A stretch of 18,534 bases of DNA from Alphaproteobacteria bacterium (GCA_018820005.1 JAHJOS010000132.1:1-18534); one strand, 5' to 3'. Positions 6,682-13,510 are shown, counted from the stretch's first letter. Notes: generated from the sequence alone by a model not told the origin. Program-made: numbers and translations.

Positions 6682-8021
6682 AGTTCTTGATGAAACGCGT
6701 CGGCCGAAAGGCCATTTGCTAGAAGGTCTTGGCGCAGCGCCTGCCCGAAACCGGCGGGCCCGCAGAACCAGACAGAGGCGGTCTTCCAGGCTGGGATCAT
6801 CTGGCGCAGACGGTCGGGCGTGAGAAACCCGTCCCTGTCATCGACCAACACATGCAGGGTGATACCCGCAGCCTCGGCATCGGCCTTCAACAGGGCCAGT
6901 GCTTCGGGCGAATGCTCTTTTGTGCTGTGGATCAGATCAATCGTCTTGGCACCGGCAGTCTGTGTCCCGTCCGTCTGGGCGAGGTCCTTCATTTTGGCAA
7001 TGAAAGGCGTGATGCCGACACCCCCACCGATCCAGATCTGGCGCGCCTTGTCGTCCTGAAAGGTGAAACGCCCATAGGGGCCTTCGACAATGGCCTCACC
7101 GCCGGGGTGCAGCGTTTCGGGAAGAAACTTGGTGTAGTCGCCAAGCCCCTTGGTGATGAACAAGATCTTGCGGGTATTCGCATCCCATGCCGAGGCTATC
7201 GTGAAGGGATGCTTCCCCTCTTTGGGATCAAAGGTAACAAAGGCGAACTGGCCAGCGTCATGCCCCTTCCAATCCTGGCCCAAGGTGACGTTCACGGCGG
7301 TGGCTTGCAGGTCAGGGAACGTCCGAATGGTATCGATCTTGCCGGATACAGTGTTGCGGCGACCGATCTGTCCGGTCAGGGCCAACACCGCCGCGATCAC
7401 GCCACCGATCATCAGCAGGCCAGAGAGAACACCAACGGGTGTGAGCCAGTCGTCAAAGGTCAAAAGCGGTGCGGAATGGACGACGACGCCGAGGTAGGCG
7501 ACCGAGATCAACTTGTGCGTGGAAACGAAGTATTTGTAGGGAAACTGCTTGATCAGGGCGAGGGCAATCAAAACGACAGCGGCGTAGAAGGCCCATTCGC
7601 CGATCACTTCCCAAAGACCGCGCTGGGACATGAAGAAGCCCTCGACTGCACCCATTTCCGGCATCCCGGCCGGGGTCGCGCCGCGTTGGGGCGCGGCCAT
7701 CAGGCCCAGGCTCACCATCCATTTCGGCGCCTCGGAGGACACCCAGTGAGCTACAGACATCACCAGTGCCATGATGCCCAACCATTTGTGCAACCGGTAG
7801 GATTTATCCAGACCGTTAAGCCAGGATTCCAGCCAGCGGATGCGCAGGGCAAGGATCATGCCGAGGCTCATGACGCCAGTGGCAATCACGCCGGAATACT
7901 GCACCAGCAGGTTTCGGATTGTGATGAAGTTCAGAGTCTCGGGAAAGGGCAAAGTCGCGGCCAGCCAGAGCACGGTCAAAAGCGCTGGAATGGCCCAAAG
8001 GGCAATCTTGATGTTCTTCAT
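6666..8021 (-). CDS. Ferric reductase/NOX-like membrane flavocytochrome
   Basis: This is a predicted b-type haem membrane protein that moves electrons from cytosolic NAD(P)H through FAD and haem across the membrane. The 451-residue product has about six membrane helices with His pairs in the pattern expected for two haems: H78 (YRLHKW), H92 (SVAHWV), H169 (STHKL) and H182 (VVHSA). A FAD-binding domain follows with HPFT at 271-274 and GQFAFVTF. The NAD(P) domain has GGGVGITP at 332-339 and a CGPAGFG motif near the C terminus. The ATG at 8021 gives a start just before the first helix; a longer frame from 8132 adds a charged tail unlike the family. A 178-bp gap and a hairpin separate it from the MBL gene, so it may have its own promoter. 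The acceptor is unknown. Confidence 0.88.
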   Translation of the reverse strand: MKNIKIALWAIPALLTVLWLAATLPFPETLNFITIRNLLVQYSGVIATGVMSLGMILALRIRWLESWLNGLDKSYRLHKWLGIMALVMSVAHWVSSEAPKWMVSLGLMAAPQRGATPAGMPEMGAVEGFFMSQRGLWEVIGEWAFYAAVVLIALALIKQFPYKYFVSTHKLISVAYLGVVVHSAPLLTFDDWLTPVGVLSGLLMIGGVIAAVLALTGQIGRRNTVSGKIDTIRTFPDLQATAVNVTLGQDWKGHDAGQFAFVTFDPKEGKHPFTIASAWDANTRKILFITKGLGDYTKFLPETLHPGGEAIVEGPYGRFTFQDDKARQIWIGGGVGITPFIAKMKDLAQTDGTQTAGAKTIDLIHSTKEHSPEALALLKADAEAAGITLHVLVDDRDGFLTPDRLRQMIPAWKTASVWFCGPAGFGQALRQDLLANGLSADAFHQELFNMR

Positions 8022-8159
8022 GGCTATGATCTTTCGATATCGTTTGGCGAGAAGGCTGCGTTGGACAGTGGTTTGCACATGGGTGTGCGTTATACGGGAC
8101 CTGGACCTGACTCTGTCGCTGCAATGCGGCATTCATGTCGCTTGCGTTCAATATTCGTT

Positions 8160-8192
8160 GGCCCGGCCCACTGCTGCCAGCAGGACCGGGCC
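8160..8192 (-). terminator. GC-rich hairpin behind the MBL-fold gene
   Basis: GGCCCGG (8160-8166) pairs perfectly with CCGGGCC (8186-8192), with an inner CTGCT/AGCAG stem. It begins 7 nt after the MBL stop codon. There is no T-run, so it is either a weak or partial terminator, or it protects the upstream message. The 178-bp gap it sits in (8022-8199) holds no gene. Confidence 0.5.
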
Positions 8193-8199
8193 GCCGCCT

Positions 8200-9207
8200 T
8201 TATGGATCCAGGATGATGAGGTGCATGAACATGGTCTGGCAGTTTTCGACCATGTTCAGCGGCGCGTTGCGAACCCTGCCCGACCATTTCTCGATCATCT
8301 GCGTGGCACAGGCGTTCGCGGCGATCATGGCCGTTTCCTTGTAGGCGTAGTGCGTGGCGTCCGGAGCGTAGCGCATCGCCGCCTCTTGGGCCGCAGTCTG
8401 GAACCACTCGCTTTGCGCGATGCCCATCAGCGTCTGCTCCATGTCACCGATGAACGAATTGTAGGTCTGCATCAGCTCAGGCGTTCCGACGATTCGCTCA
8501 TGTCCGACAATGACGAAGTTGAAGTCATATTGCGACAGAAGCAAGTCAGGCAGCCCGAATGCAAAAAACGGATCCGAGCTTTCGCCCCAGTGGATCCAGG
8601 GTGCGGCGTCCGGGTGGAACATATCGACCGCGAACAGGATCTTTTGTTCGGGTGCCCAGATCACGATGTCATCCTGCGAATGCCAGTTCCGGCCAAGATC
8701 TTTCATCTCAAGACGAAGGCCGCCGGTTTCCAGAACATACTCGTCATCAAACACGACATCCGGCTGTGGGCGCTTTGGATCATTGGCCACCGCGAGAAGG
8801 TCCGCCGTGTCCTGCTCGGCGATCAGAATGGCGTCTTCAGGGAACAGGTAGGCACCTTGGCTATGATCGCGGTGGTGATGTGAATAGATGACATGCGTAA
8901 TCGGTTTGTCAGTCACCTGAGGGATCACTTCCAGCACGAATGGCGAAACATCCGGCTTTGGGTCAACGACAACAACGCCGTCATCGGTGACAAAAAACAC
9001 CATGTTCTCAAAGTCGTCATGCACGAACCAAGCGTTTTCCGCGACTTGGTAATATCCATAACCGCTCTCTGACAACGGCGAAGTGGCGTATTCGCGGACA
9101 CTGTACTGGGCCTTGGTCTTTTCGTAGTCAAACGGCTCTTGCGCCGCTGCAAGTGTTGGCAACAAGCCCATGATGGTTGTCGCTGCAAATATTCGATTGG
9201 CGTTCAT
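8200..9207 (-). CDS. Exported metallo-beta-lactamase-fold hydrolase
   Basis: A predicted periplasmic zinc hydrolase of 335 residues. The N terminus is a Sec-type signal peptide (hydrophobic core, then LPTLAAAQ, cleavage likely near residue 22). All dinuclear metal-site residues are visible: H110-x-H112-x-D114-H115 in SHHHRDHS, H176 (GRNWHSQDD), D195 (FAVDMFHPD) and H236 (VIVGHERIV). The strand VVVVDPKPD near 78-86 is also typical of the fold. The ATG at 9207 is chosen for its ribosome-binding site (GGAGAGTGG) and because the signal peptide starts there. The substrate cannot be read from sequence: the superfamily includes lactamases, thioesterases, lactonases and sulfatases. It lies between the cytochrome b561 and flavocytochrome genes. 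Confidence 0.9.
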   Translation of the reverse strand: MNANRIFAATTIMGLLPTLAAAQEPFDYEKTKAQYSVREYATSPLSESGYGYYQVAENAWFVHDDFENMVFFVTDDGVVVVDPKPDVSPFVLEVIPQVTDKPITHVIYSHHHRDHSQGAYLFPEDAILIAEQDTADLLAVANDPKRPQPDVVFDDEYVLETGGLRLEMKDLGRNWHSQDDIVIWAPEQKILFAVDMFHPDAAPWIHWGESSDPFFAFGLPDLLLSQYDFNFVIVGHERIVGTPELMQTYNSFIGDMEQTLMGIAQSEWFQTAAQEAAMRYAPDATHYAYKETAMIAANACATQMIEKWSGRVRNAPLNMVENCQTMFMHLIILDP

Positions 9208-9238
9208 TTCCACTCTCCGTTGCAAGAATTATGGTTTT

Positions 9239-9261
9239 CGCAGCGGCCCCATGCCGCAGCG
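9239..9261. promoter_or_regulatory. Intercistronic hairpin before the MBL gene
   Basis: CGCaGCGGC (9239-9247) pairs with GCCGCaGCG (9253-9261) around a CCCAT loop with one A-A mismatch, in the 63-bp gap between the cytochrome b561 stop and the MBL start. There is no T-run. Confidence 0.4.
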
Positions 9262-9270
9262 TTTGTGGTT

Positions 9271-9759
9271 TCACTTGTCCGTCCGCATCATGCGATTGAT
9301 CAGGCCGGTTTTCAGCACGTATTGCTGATAGAGTGCGCCAATTACGTGCAGAGCGAAGAAGCCCAGAAGCAGGAACTTCATGTTCACATGCAGAAAATCA
9401 GCCGTCGCGTTTCCGCCGAACCAGGCAGCGAGGCCTGTGAGCGGCAGGACGATCATCAATGTGTAAAGCGCGTAGTGAGTCAGGTGCGCGAGGCCTTTGA
9501 GGAGGGGGGACTCTTTCTCAGGCAAGGCAGGCACGCCGCGCTTTTTACGCAGGGCCAAACGCCAGACTGCGAGGGCGAGAATGAGAGAGCCACCGATCAC
9601 ATGGAACATCACAAGTGCGCTGATCACAGGGACCTCGGCGTTCTTGATGGCATCGGATGCAGCAACAATCGGGTCGTGAAGAACGAACTGCGCGATAATG
9701 AGAACCGCGACCACCCAGTGGAGTGCGATTTGGGTGCGGGAGTAGCCTTTGGGTGCCAT
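9271..9759 (-). CDS. Cytochrome b561 family protein
   Basis: A small four-helix inner-membrane dihaem cytochrome of 162 residues. Candidate haem ligands are H14 (IALHWVVA), H53 (MFHVIGG), H92 or H95 (AHLTHYAL) and H138 (FALHVIGALY), the usual spacing for bacterial CybB-type proteins. The length is normal for the family. The ATG at 9759 follows AAGGA with good spacing. Proteins of this type pass electrons between the quinone pool and a partner, often an exported protein. Here it sits between an exported SnoaL-like protein and an exported MBL-fold hydrolase, so it may feed or drain electrons for this cluster. The partner is an inference. Confidence 0.9.
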   Translation of the reverse strand: MAPKGYSRTQIALHWVVAVLIIAQFVLHDPIVAASDAIKNAEVPVISALVMFHVIGGSLILALAVWRLALRKKRGVPALPEKESPLLKGLAHLTHYALYTLMIVLPLTGLAAWFGGNATADFLHVNMKFLLLGFFALHVIGALYQQYVLKTGLINRMMRTDK

Positions 9760-9783
9760 GTGAGATGTCCTTATATGGATGGT

Positions 9784-9810
9784 GAGGGCGGCTGAAAGCC
9801 AGCCGCCCTC
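9784..9810. promoter_or_regulatory. Perfect 11-bp intercistronic hairpin
   Basis: GAGGGCGGCTG (9784-9794) and CAGCCGCCCTC (9800-9810) pair perfectly around a 5-nt loop, in the 58-bp gap after the single-domain SnoaL gene. There is no T-run, so message stabilisation, processing or partial termination fits better than full termination. Confidence 0.55.
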
Positions 9811-9817
9811 GGTGGGG

Positions 9818-10309
9818 TTAAGCGTGGTAAGCTTGGCTCACAGCAAAGCTGTCTTCGAACCAATGCCATAAAACCACTTGCCCATCCCGGACCTTGGCCC
9901 GCAGGGCGAAGGTAAAGTCACCCGTTTCCTTGCCAGAGTGGGTAGTGATCGCGTTCATCACGCCGAAGACGGCTACCGTATCGCCCGAGGCAAAGGCGTC
10001 GGTGTTTTCCCACTTGGTGGTTTGCAGGTTTTCGGAAAAGACACCGAGGAACGTGAAGATGTTTTCCTTGCCACGGGTCTCGCCGATCCACGGCAGGCTT
10101 TCGTCGCCTTCATTGTGCCAGACCATATCGTCAGCCATCAGTGCGCCCATCGCCTCCATATCGCCGGACCCCATCGCGCCCATGAAAGCCATGACTGTGT
10201 CGAAAGATGCCTGTGTTTGTTCGTCCATGTTCTGTGCTCCTGCGTGTGTTCCAAGAATGATCGCCAGCGACGCGCCGAGCGATGTTGTGAGTAGTGTTCT
10301 ACGGTTCAT
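9818..10309 (-). CDS. Exported SnoaL/NTF2-like protein (single domain)
   Basis: A 163-residue protein with an N-terminal signal peptide (MNRRTLLTTS, a hydrophobic stretch, then AGAQ). A pair of Arg is present but the Tat consensus is incomplete, so either Sec or Tat export is possible. The mature part fits the cone-shaped NTF2/SnoaL fold, with MGSGDMEAMGALMADDMVW followed by HNEG, GKENIFTFL and a C-terminal DGQVVLWHWFEDS strand. Family members bind small hydrophobic molecules and some catalyse aldol or isomerase chemistry, but no function can be fixed here. The start ATG at 10309 has AGGAG 6 nt upstream. Its neighbour is a two-domain SnoaL protein, also exported. Confidence 0.8.
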   Translation of the reverse strand: MNRRTLLTTSLGASLAIILGTHAGAQNMDEQTQASFDTVMAFMGAMGSGDMEAMGALMADDMVWHNEGDESLPWIGETRGKENIFTFLGVFSENLQTTKWENTDAFASGDTVAVFGVMNAITTHSGKETGDFTFALRAKVRDGQVVLWHWFEDSFAVSQAYHA

Positions 10310-10328
10310 TGTTTGCTCCTGTTTGGTA

Positions 10329-10349
10329 CGCCGCGGACGGATCGCGGCG
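10329..10349. promoter_or_regulatory. Intercistronic hairpin between the two SnoaL genes
   Basis: CGCCGCG (10329-10335) pairs perfectly with CGCGGCG (10343-10349) around a 7-nt loop, in the 51-bp gap between the two SnoaL-like genes. There is no T-run. Confidence 0.45.
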
Positions 10350-10360
10350 CGACGTTTGAA

Positions 10361-11203
10361 TTAGAATTTGCCGGCTTCGTTGTGCGGCGCGTCTTCACCT
10401 GGCATTGGTGCAATGACGTCCCAATGCTCGACGATCAGCCCGTCTTCGACGCGGAAGAGGTCGTAAAATGCGGTGGGATCTTCGCCGAGCGTGCCTTCGG
10501 ACATGGTGAGCACGAAGTTGCCCTCACCGATCACCTGATGCACCTCTGTATAGTCCATGCTGATGCCCTGTTCGGCCATCTGGGCCATGAAGGCACCAAA
10601 GCCATCAAGACCATCGGCGACCATCGGGTTGTGCTGCGCGTAGTTGGCTGGGTTGATGTATTGCGTAAAGTCGACCTGTTCGTGGTTAATCAGGGCGCGG
10701 GTGAGGAAGTTCTCGACAAGGGCCTTGTTGGCAGCCGTCCGGTCGAGGTCAGTAATCTCGGTCGCGCCGTCGATCTGGCTGCGGCCTGACGGGTTAAGGG
10801 GCTGCTCGGTAATCAGGTTGTCCCAATGTTCGGCGATCTTGCCATTCTCGACGCGAAAGACATCGAAACCGATGACCGGATCGGGGCCAAACCCTTGGTA
10901 GCGGGCATGCACGGCGATCATGTCATCATCGGCGATCACACGGATATATTCGGCGCTAAAGTCGCCGTTGCCGGACAGGAAGGCGACAACGCCTTTCTGT
11001 GCTTCGATCCCGTTGGCGAACATCTCGTTGTGCTGGATAATGTCGGTTGCGAAATACTGATCAACAGCGTCGACATCGCCCGCCAAGAGCGTGTTTTCCA
11101 GCGCCTCAAGAACGAATGCCTTGTTTTCCGCGCTGTCAGCAATCGCGGTGATTGGTAGTGCAACAGCGATAGCGGCGGTTGCCATAAGTGATTTCATAGT
11201 CAT
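10361..11203 (-). CDS. Exported tandem SnoaL-like protein (two domains)
   Basis: A 280-residue protein with a signal peptide (core AIAVALPITAIAD) and two SnoaL-like domains in tandem. Each half has the same landmarks: QHN at 57-59 with FRVENGKIAEHWD at 116-128, and QHN at 190-192 with FRVEDGLIVEHWD at 250-262. These match the SnoaL-like group annotated as predicted aldol-condensation enzymes (COG4922-like). The halves are diverged, so the duplication is old. The ATG at 11203 is chosen because GGAG lies 5 nt upstream; a second ATG two codons later is possible. A longer frame from 11317 would overlap the DUF2218 gene and has no signal peptide at its start. It is predicted to act in the periplasm; the ligand is unknown. 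Confidence 0.85.
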   Translation of the reverse strand: MTMKSLMATAAIAVALPITAIADSAENKAFVLEALENTLLAGDVDAVDQYFATDIIQHNEMFANGIEAQKGVVAFLSGNGDFSAEYIRVIADDDMIAVHARYQGFGPDPVIGFDVFRVENGKIAEHWDNLITEQPLNPSGRSQIDGATEITDLDRTAANKALVENFLTRALINHEQVDFTQYINPANYAQHNPMVADGLDGFGAFMAQMAEQGISMDYTEVHQVIGEGNFVLTMSEGTLGEDPTAFYDLFRVEDGLIVEHWDVIAPMPGEDAPHNEAGKF

Positions 11204-11258
11204 GTTATCTCCAGGTTTTAGGGGTGATTTGGTCAGGTTGATGGGGGGGACGCGTGGC

Positions 11259-11534
11259 TTAGCGCCATTCGATTTGCGGGTTCTCGCGGAAGGCGAAACG
11301 TTCGAGGTGACTGGCAATAATCTGTGCTGTTTTGTCGAGGTCGGCTTTGGTTTCGGCGGACACTTTCATGTCGAGCGCGCCGTCGTTCGCGGTCAATTCG
11401 CACTGTCCAAACGGTAGGTCGATCCGGCCGGTATTGCCGTCCAGCTCTACCGGAACCTTATGGCCGAAGTGCTTGCACAGCGTGCCGAGGTAGCGTTGCG
11501 CCTGTTCTGTCTTGAATGTCGTTTCTGCGTTCAT
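11259..11534 (-). CDS. DUF2218 domain protein
   Basis: A small soluble protein of 91 residues that fits the DUF2218 family over its whole length: AQRYLGTLCKHFGHKVPVE near the N terminus, IDLPFGQCELTA in the middle and ASHLERFAFRE near the end. The function is not known; relatives are often found near siderophore or redox genes. The ATG at 11534 follows AAGGA at normal spacing. It is the first gene of the long minus-strand cluster and is divergent from the broken LysR gene, with about 100 bp between them. A small broken copy of the same family lies at 13348-13416. Confidence 0.88.
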   Translation of the reverse strand: MNAETTFKTEQAQRYLGTLCKHFGHKVPVELDGNTGRIDLPFGQCELTANDGALDMKVSAETKADLDKTAQIIASHLERFAFRENPQIEWR

Positions 11535-11593
11535 CGGGGTGTTCCTTCAGTGTTGAAAACACATCTAGCCCCGTTGATCTGTTTCGAATATGG

Positions 11594-11612
11594 TATGAAT
11601 ACTGACTTCATA
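11594..11612. promoter_or_regulatory. Candidate LysR operator (inverted repeat)
   Basis: TATGAA and TTCATA form a perfect dyad with a 7-nt spacer in the divergent gap between DUF2218 and lysR. LysR regulators usually bind such dyads next to their own gene. It is not an exact T-N11-A box: the symmetric pair here is T-N13-A. It lies 18 nt before the ATG at 11631, a place that suits autoregulation. Confidence 0.45.
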
Positions 11613-11630
11613 GTTCTGAAAAAGAGATCA

Positions 11631-12261
11631 ATGATTAGCCACCTGTAACACATGGCCGTTTTTGCCCGCGTCGTAGATAAAGGGTCCTTTCGCGCCGCCG
11701 CGCAGGATTTTGGCGTGGCCCCCTCGCGCGTTAGCCAGACGATCACCGATCTTGAGAGTTTTCTTGGCACGACGTTGCTTTATCGCACGACACGCAAGCT
11801 TGCGTTGACCGGAGAGGGCAGAACGCTTTATGCGCACGTCACAGAAATGCTGCACAGCGCCGAAGCGGGCTTCAATGAGATCAACGCCAATACGCAAGAT
11901 CCGGTGGGTGCTCTGCGCGTGACCGTTCCTGCGTTTCTGGCGGTGTCCGACCTTTCAACTGCCATGGCCACATTTATCAAGCGCTACCCGAATGTGGCCC
12001 TGTCCCTGCATTACAGCGACCGGAGGGTCGACATCATCGAGAACGGGTTCGATCTGGCCATCAAGGCCGGCACGCTTGCGGACTCAGCGATGATGTCACG
12101 CAAATTAAGCGCCATCTCTCGCGCGCTGGTCGCCGGTGCCGGATATGCCGGAGCCCGTCCTGTGCCTGCGCGGCCCGCCGATCTGGAAGACTGGGACTGG
12201 ATCCAATACCAGCAGCGCTCTGACACGGTCGATCTGATCTCCGAAAAGGGCGAAACTGAAA
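11631..12261 (+). pseudogene. LysR-family regulator, early stop and 3' end lost to IS6
   Basis: The DNA-binding domain is clear (MAVFARVVDKGSFRAAAQ, then FGVAPSRVSQTITDLE and RTTRKLALTGEG), followed by the first part of the effector domain up to about SEKGETE. The likely native start is the ATG at 11631 (MISHL), but codon 6 is TAA (11646-11648). Translation could restart at the ATG at 11652. The coding sequence meets the IS6-family element at 12262 after about 203 codons from 11652, against roughly 300 in intact relatives. Past that point the frame reads IS sequence and stops at 12371. No missing C-terminal part is seen beyond the IS. It would have been the natural regulator of the divergent DUF2218-headed cluster; whether the stub still binds DNA is unknown. 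Confidence 0.85.
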
Positions 12262-13152
12262 GGGCCTGTCGCAAACATTTTCGGAGCGCGCGATTATCCC
12301 CTGAGCGTCCTCATTTTCATGCTTTGTTAATCTTTTGCAGTCCGAAGAGGCGCGCAAGAAAATCGTTCTGATCGTTGACAGTCCAACCGCCGGAAAAGCT
12401 GAAGCCTTTCCTCAACCACAGCATTGCCTCGAAACCCGCGATGGTTCGCCGCGCCGTATTGAAGGATTGGAAGCCACCGATCTTTGGCATGTTCTTCTTT
12501 ACCCGGAAATGGTCACTTTCGATGCCTTGCTGGAGGTGCTTGGTGACATAGTGGACGGGATCGGGATGGAGGAGCCCATCATCAACCGACGTTTTGATCG
12601 TTGACGGGAAGGTGTTGGCCCCGTCGGTCCCGATCCTGGTCGGCGACAACAAGGGTTCGTCTTTGAGCATCTTGCGGAAAAACCGCTTGGCGGCGTCGAG
12701 ATCGCGCTTAGCGGTCAACAGGAAATCTACCGGATTGCCATGCTTGTCGATGGCTCGGTACAGATAGCGCCATTTGCCGCGGATCTTGACGTACGTCTCA
12801 TCGATTCTGACCGAGCCGCAATGGGGGCGCCTAAACTGCCGAAGCCGTTTTTCGATCATCGGCGCATAGGCCAATACCCAGCGGTTGATCGTGCTATGAT
12901 CGACCTCAAAGCCCCGCTCGCGAAACATCTCTTCCAAGTCACGATAGCTGAGCGGGTAGCGCAAGTACCAGGCAACCGCCTGTACAATCAACCAGGCCTC
13001 GAAATGCCTGCCTTTGAAGTCATCCTTTGATTGGCGCTTCAGCTTCTCGGCAATAGCATTCAGAATCATGGGCTCGCTCCGCAACTTTCGGAGCGGCAAA
13101 TTCCATGCCTATGGTCAACATACGGTTAAGCCCGAAAGTTTGCGACAAGCCC
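12262..13152 (-). mobile_element. IS6-family insertion sequence (891 bp)
   Basis: The ends are inverted repeats GGGCCTGTCGCAAAC (12262-12276) and GTTTGCGACAAGCCC (13138-13152), 14 of 15 matching, which fits the GGCnnTGTCGCAAA-type ends of IS6 elements. They enclose one transposase. The flanking 8-mers AACTGAAA and CCCTGAGA agree at six positions but are not identical, so there is no clean 8-bp target duplication. The element interrupts lysR and the DNA on its right does not continue that gene, which fits a rearrangement by replicative transposition. Confidence 0.85.
12317..13069 (-). CDS. IS6-family DDE transposase
   Basis: A transposase of 250 residues for the surrounding IS. The IS6/IS26 pattern is plain: FKGRHFEAWLIVQAVAWYLRYPLSYRDLEEMFRERG is abbreviated here to its key parts FKGRHF and YPLSYRDLEEM. 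DHSTINRWV forms the helix-turn-helix end, and the catalytic D90 (SVRIDETYVK), D149 (IGTDGA) and E184 (GIESDH) are all present, with the K/R residues after the Glu (FRVKK). The ATG at 13069 is preferred over an upstream TTG at 13099 because GGAGCGAGCCC precedes it. The gene appears intact, so the element may still be active. Confidence 0.92.
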   Translation of the reverse strand: MILNAIAEKLKRQSKDDFKGRHFEAWLIVQAVAWYLRYPLSYRDLEEMFRERGFEVDHSTINRWVLAYAPMIEKRLRQFRRPHCGSVRIDETYVKIRGKWRYLYRAIDKHGNPVDFLLTAKRDLDAAKRFFRKMLKDEPLLSPTRIGTDGANTFPSTIKTSVDDGLLHPDPVHYVTKHLQQGIESDHFRVKKNMPKIGGFQSFNTARRTIAGFEAMLWLRKGFSFSGGWTVNDQNDFLARLFGLQKINKA

Positions 13153-13347
13153 CCCTGAGATCTCAGTGGCATTCATCAGCTTGTCCGCAGCACGACCGCG
13201 AGCCCGTCGATTACCCGGGAGATAGACGCCATGTGCGCGATGCGCGCGCATTGTTCTGCCTGGCCGAACTGTGACTTCCGAGAAATATGGATACCCGGAT
13301 CAGTGCGGCACGGATAGTTGTTGCTTGCGACACCAGAGAACACGGCC

Positions 13348-13416
13348 ATGAAGGCAAGCACTTAGTTCACCACGGAAAACGCCCATCGCTATCTGGGCGC
13401 GCTTTGCAACCATTAA
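13348..13416 (+). pseudogene. DUF2218 gene remnant (first ~22 codons)
   Basis: The + strand from the ATG at 13348 reads MKAST, a TAG stop, FTTENAHRYLGALCNH and then TAA. This parallels the start of the intact DUF2218 protein in this window (MNAETTFKTEQAQRYLGTLCKH): Met, Ala, Thr, Phe, Thr, Glu, Ala and RYLG-LC-H are kept. The internal TAG (13363-13365) and the abrupt end after CNH show it is dead. The downstream end coincides with the stem of a perfect hairpin. It lies about 95 bp before the cytochrome c gene, as if a DUF2218 gene once headed that operon. Confidence 0.6.
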
Positions 13417-13428
13417 AGCGCGCCTCAG
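13393..13428. promoter_or_regulatory. Strong GC-rich hairpin upstream of the cytochrome c operon
   Basis: GGCGCGCTTT (13396-13405) and AAAGCGCGCC (13415-13424) pair perfectly around a 9-nt loop, and CTG/CAG extends the stem past a one-base bulge. There is no T-run on the + side. It ends 82 nt before the cytochrome start and could act as terminator, leader structure or protein site. Confidence 0.55.
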
Positions 13429-13510
13429 TGCCCTGATAGGACGACTTCAACTACGCTGCGCCCAAGCGGCGCCTTAGATCTGCATGTACTGACGGGAGGC
13501 GCGAGACGCT

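Larger units (their letters stand above)
13153..13510. other. IS-flanking gap with gene debris, before the molybdenum operon
   Basis: No intact gene is present. The first 195 bp do not continue lysR in any frame. A 61-codon frame on the minus strand (13176-13361) has no recognisable domain. A broken DUF2218 start (13348-13416) and a strong hairpin (13393-13428) follow. The ribosome-binding site GGGAGG of the cytochrome gene lies near 13494. The promoter of the cytochrome c operon should be in this gap, but I see no clear boxes. Confidence 0.5.

Noticed and set aside
6729..8216. A 495-codon open frame on the + strand
   Set aside because: It is antisense to the flavocytochrome gene, has no recognisable domain, and arises from high-GC codon use of the real gene.
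12254..13160. An 8-bp target duplication for the IS6 element
   Set aside because: The flanks AACTGAAA and CCCTGAGA match at only six positions and the outer bases differ.
13176..13361. A 61-codon minus-strand frame to the right of the IS6 element
   Set aside because: There is no recognisable domain or convincing RBS, and it overlaps the DUF2218 remnant. It could be gene debris but cannot be called.
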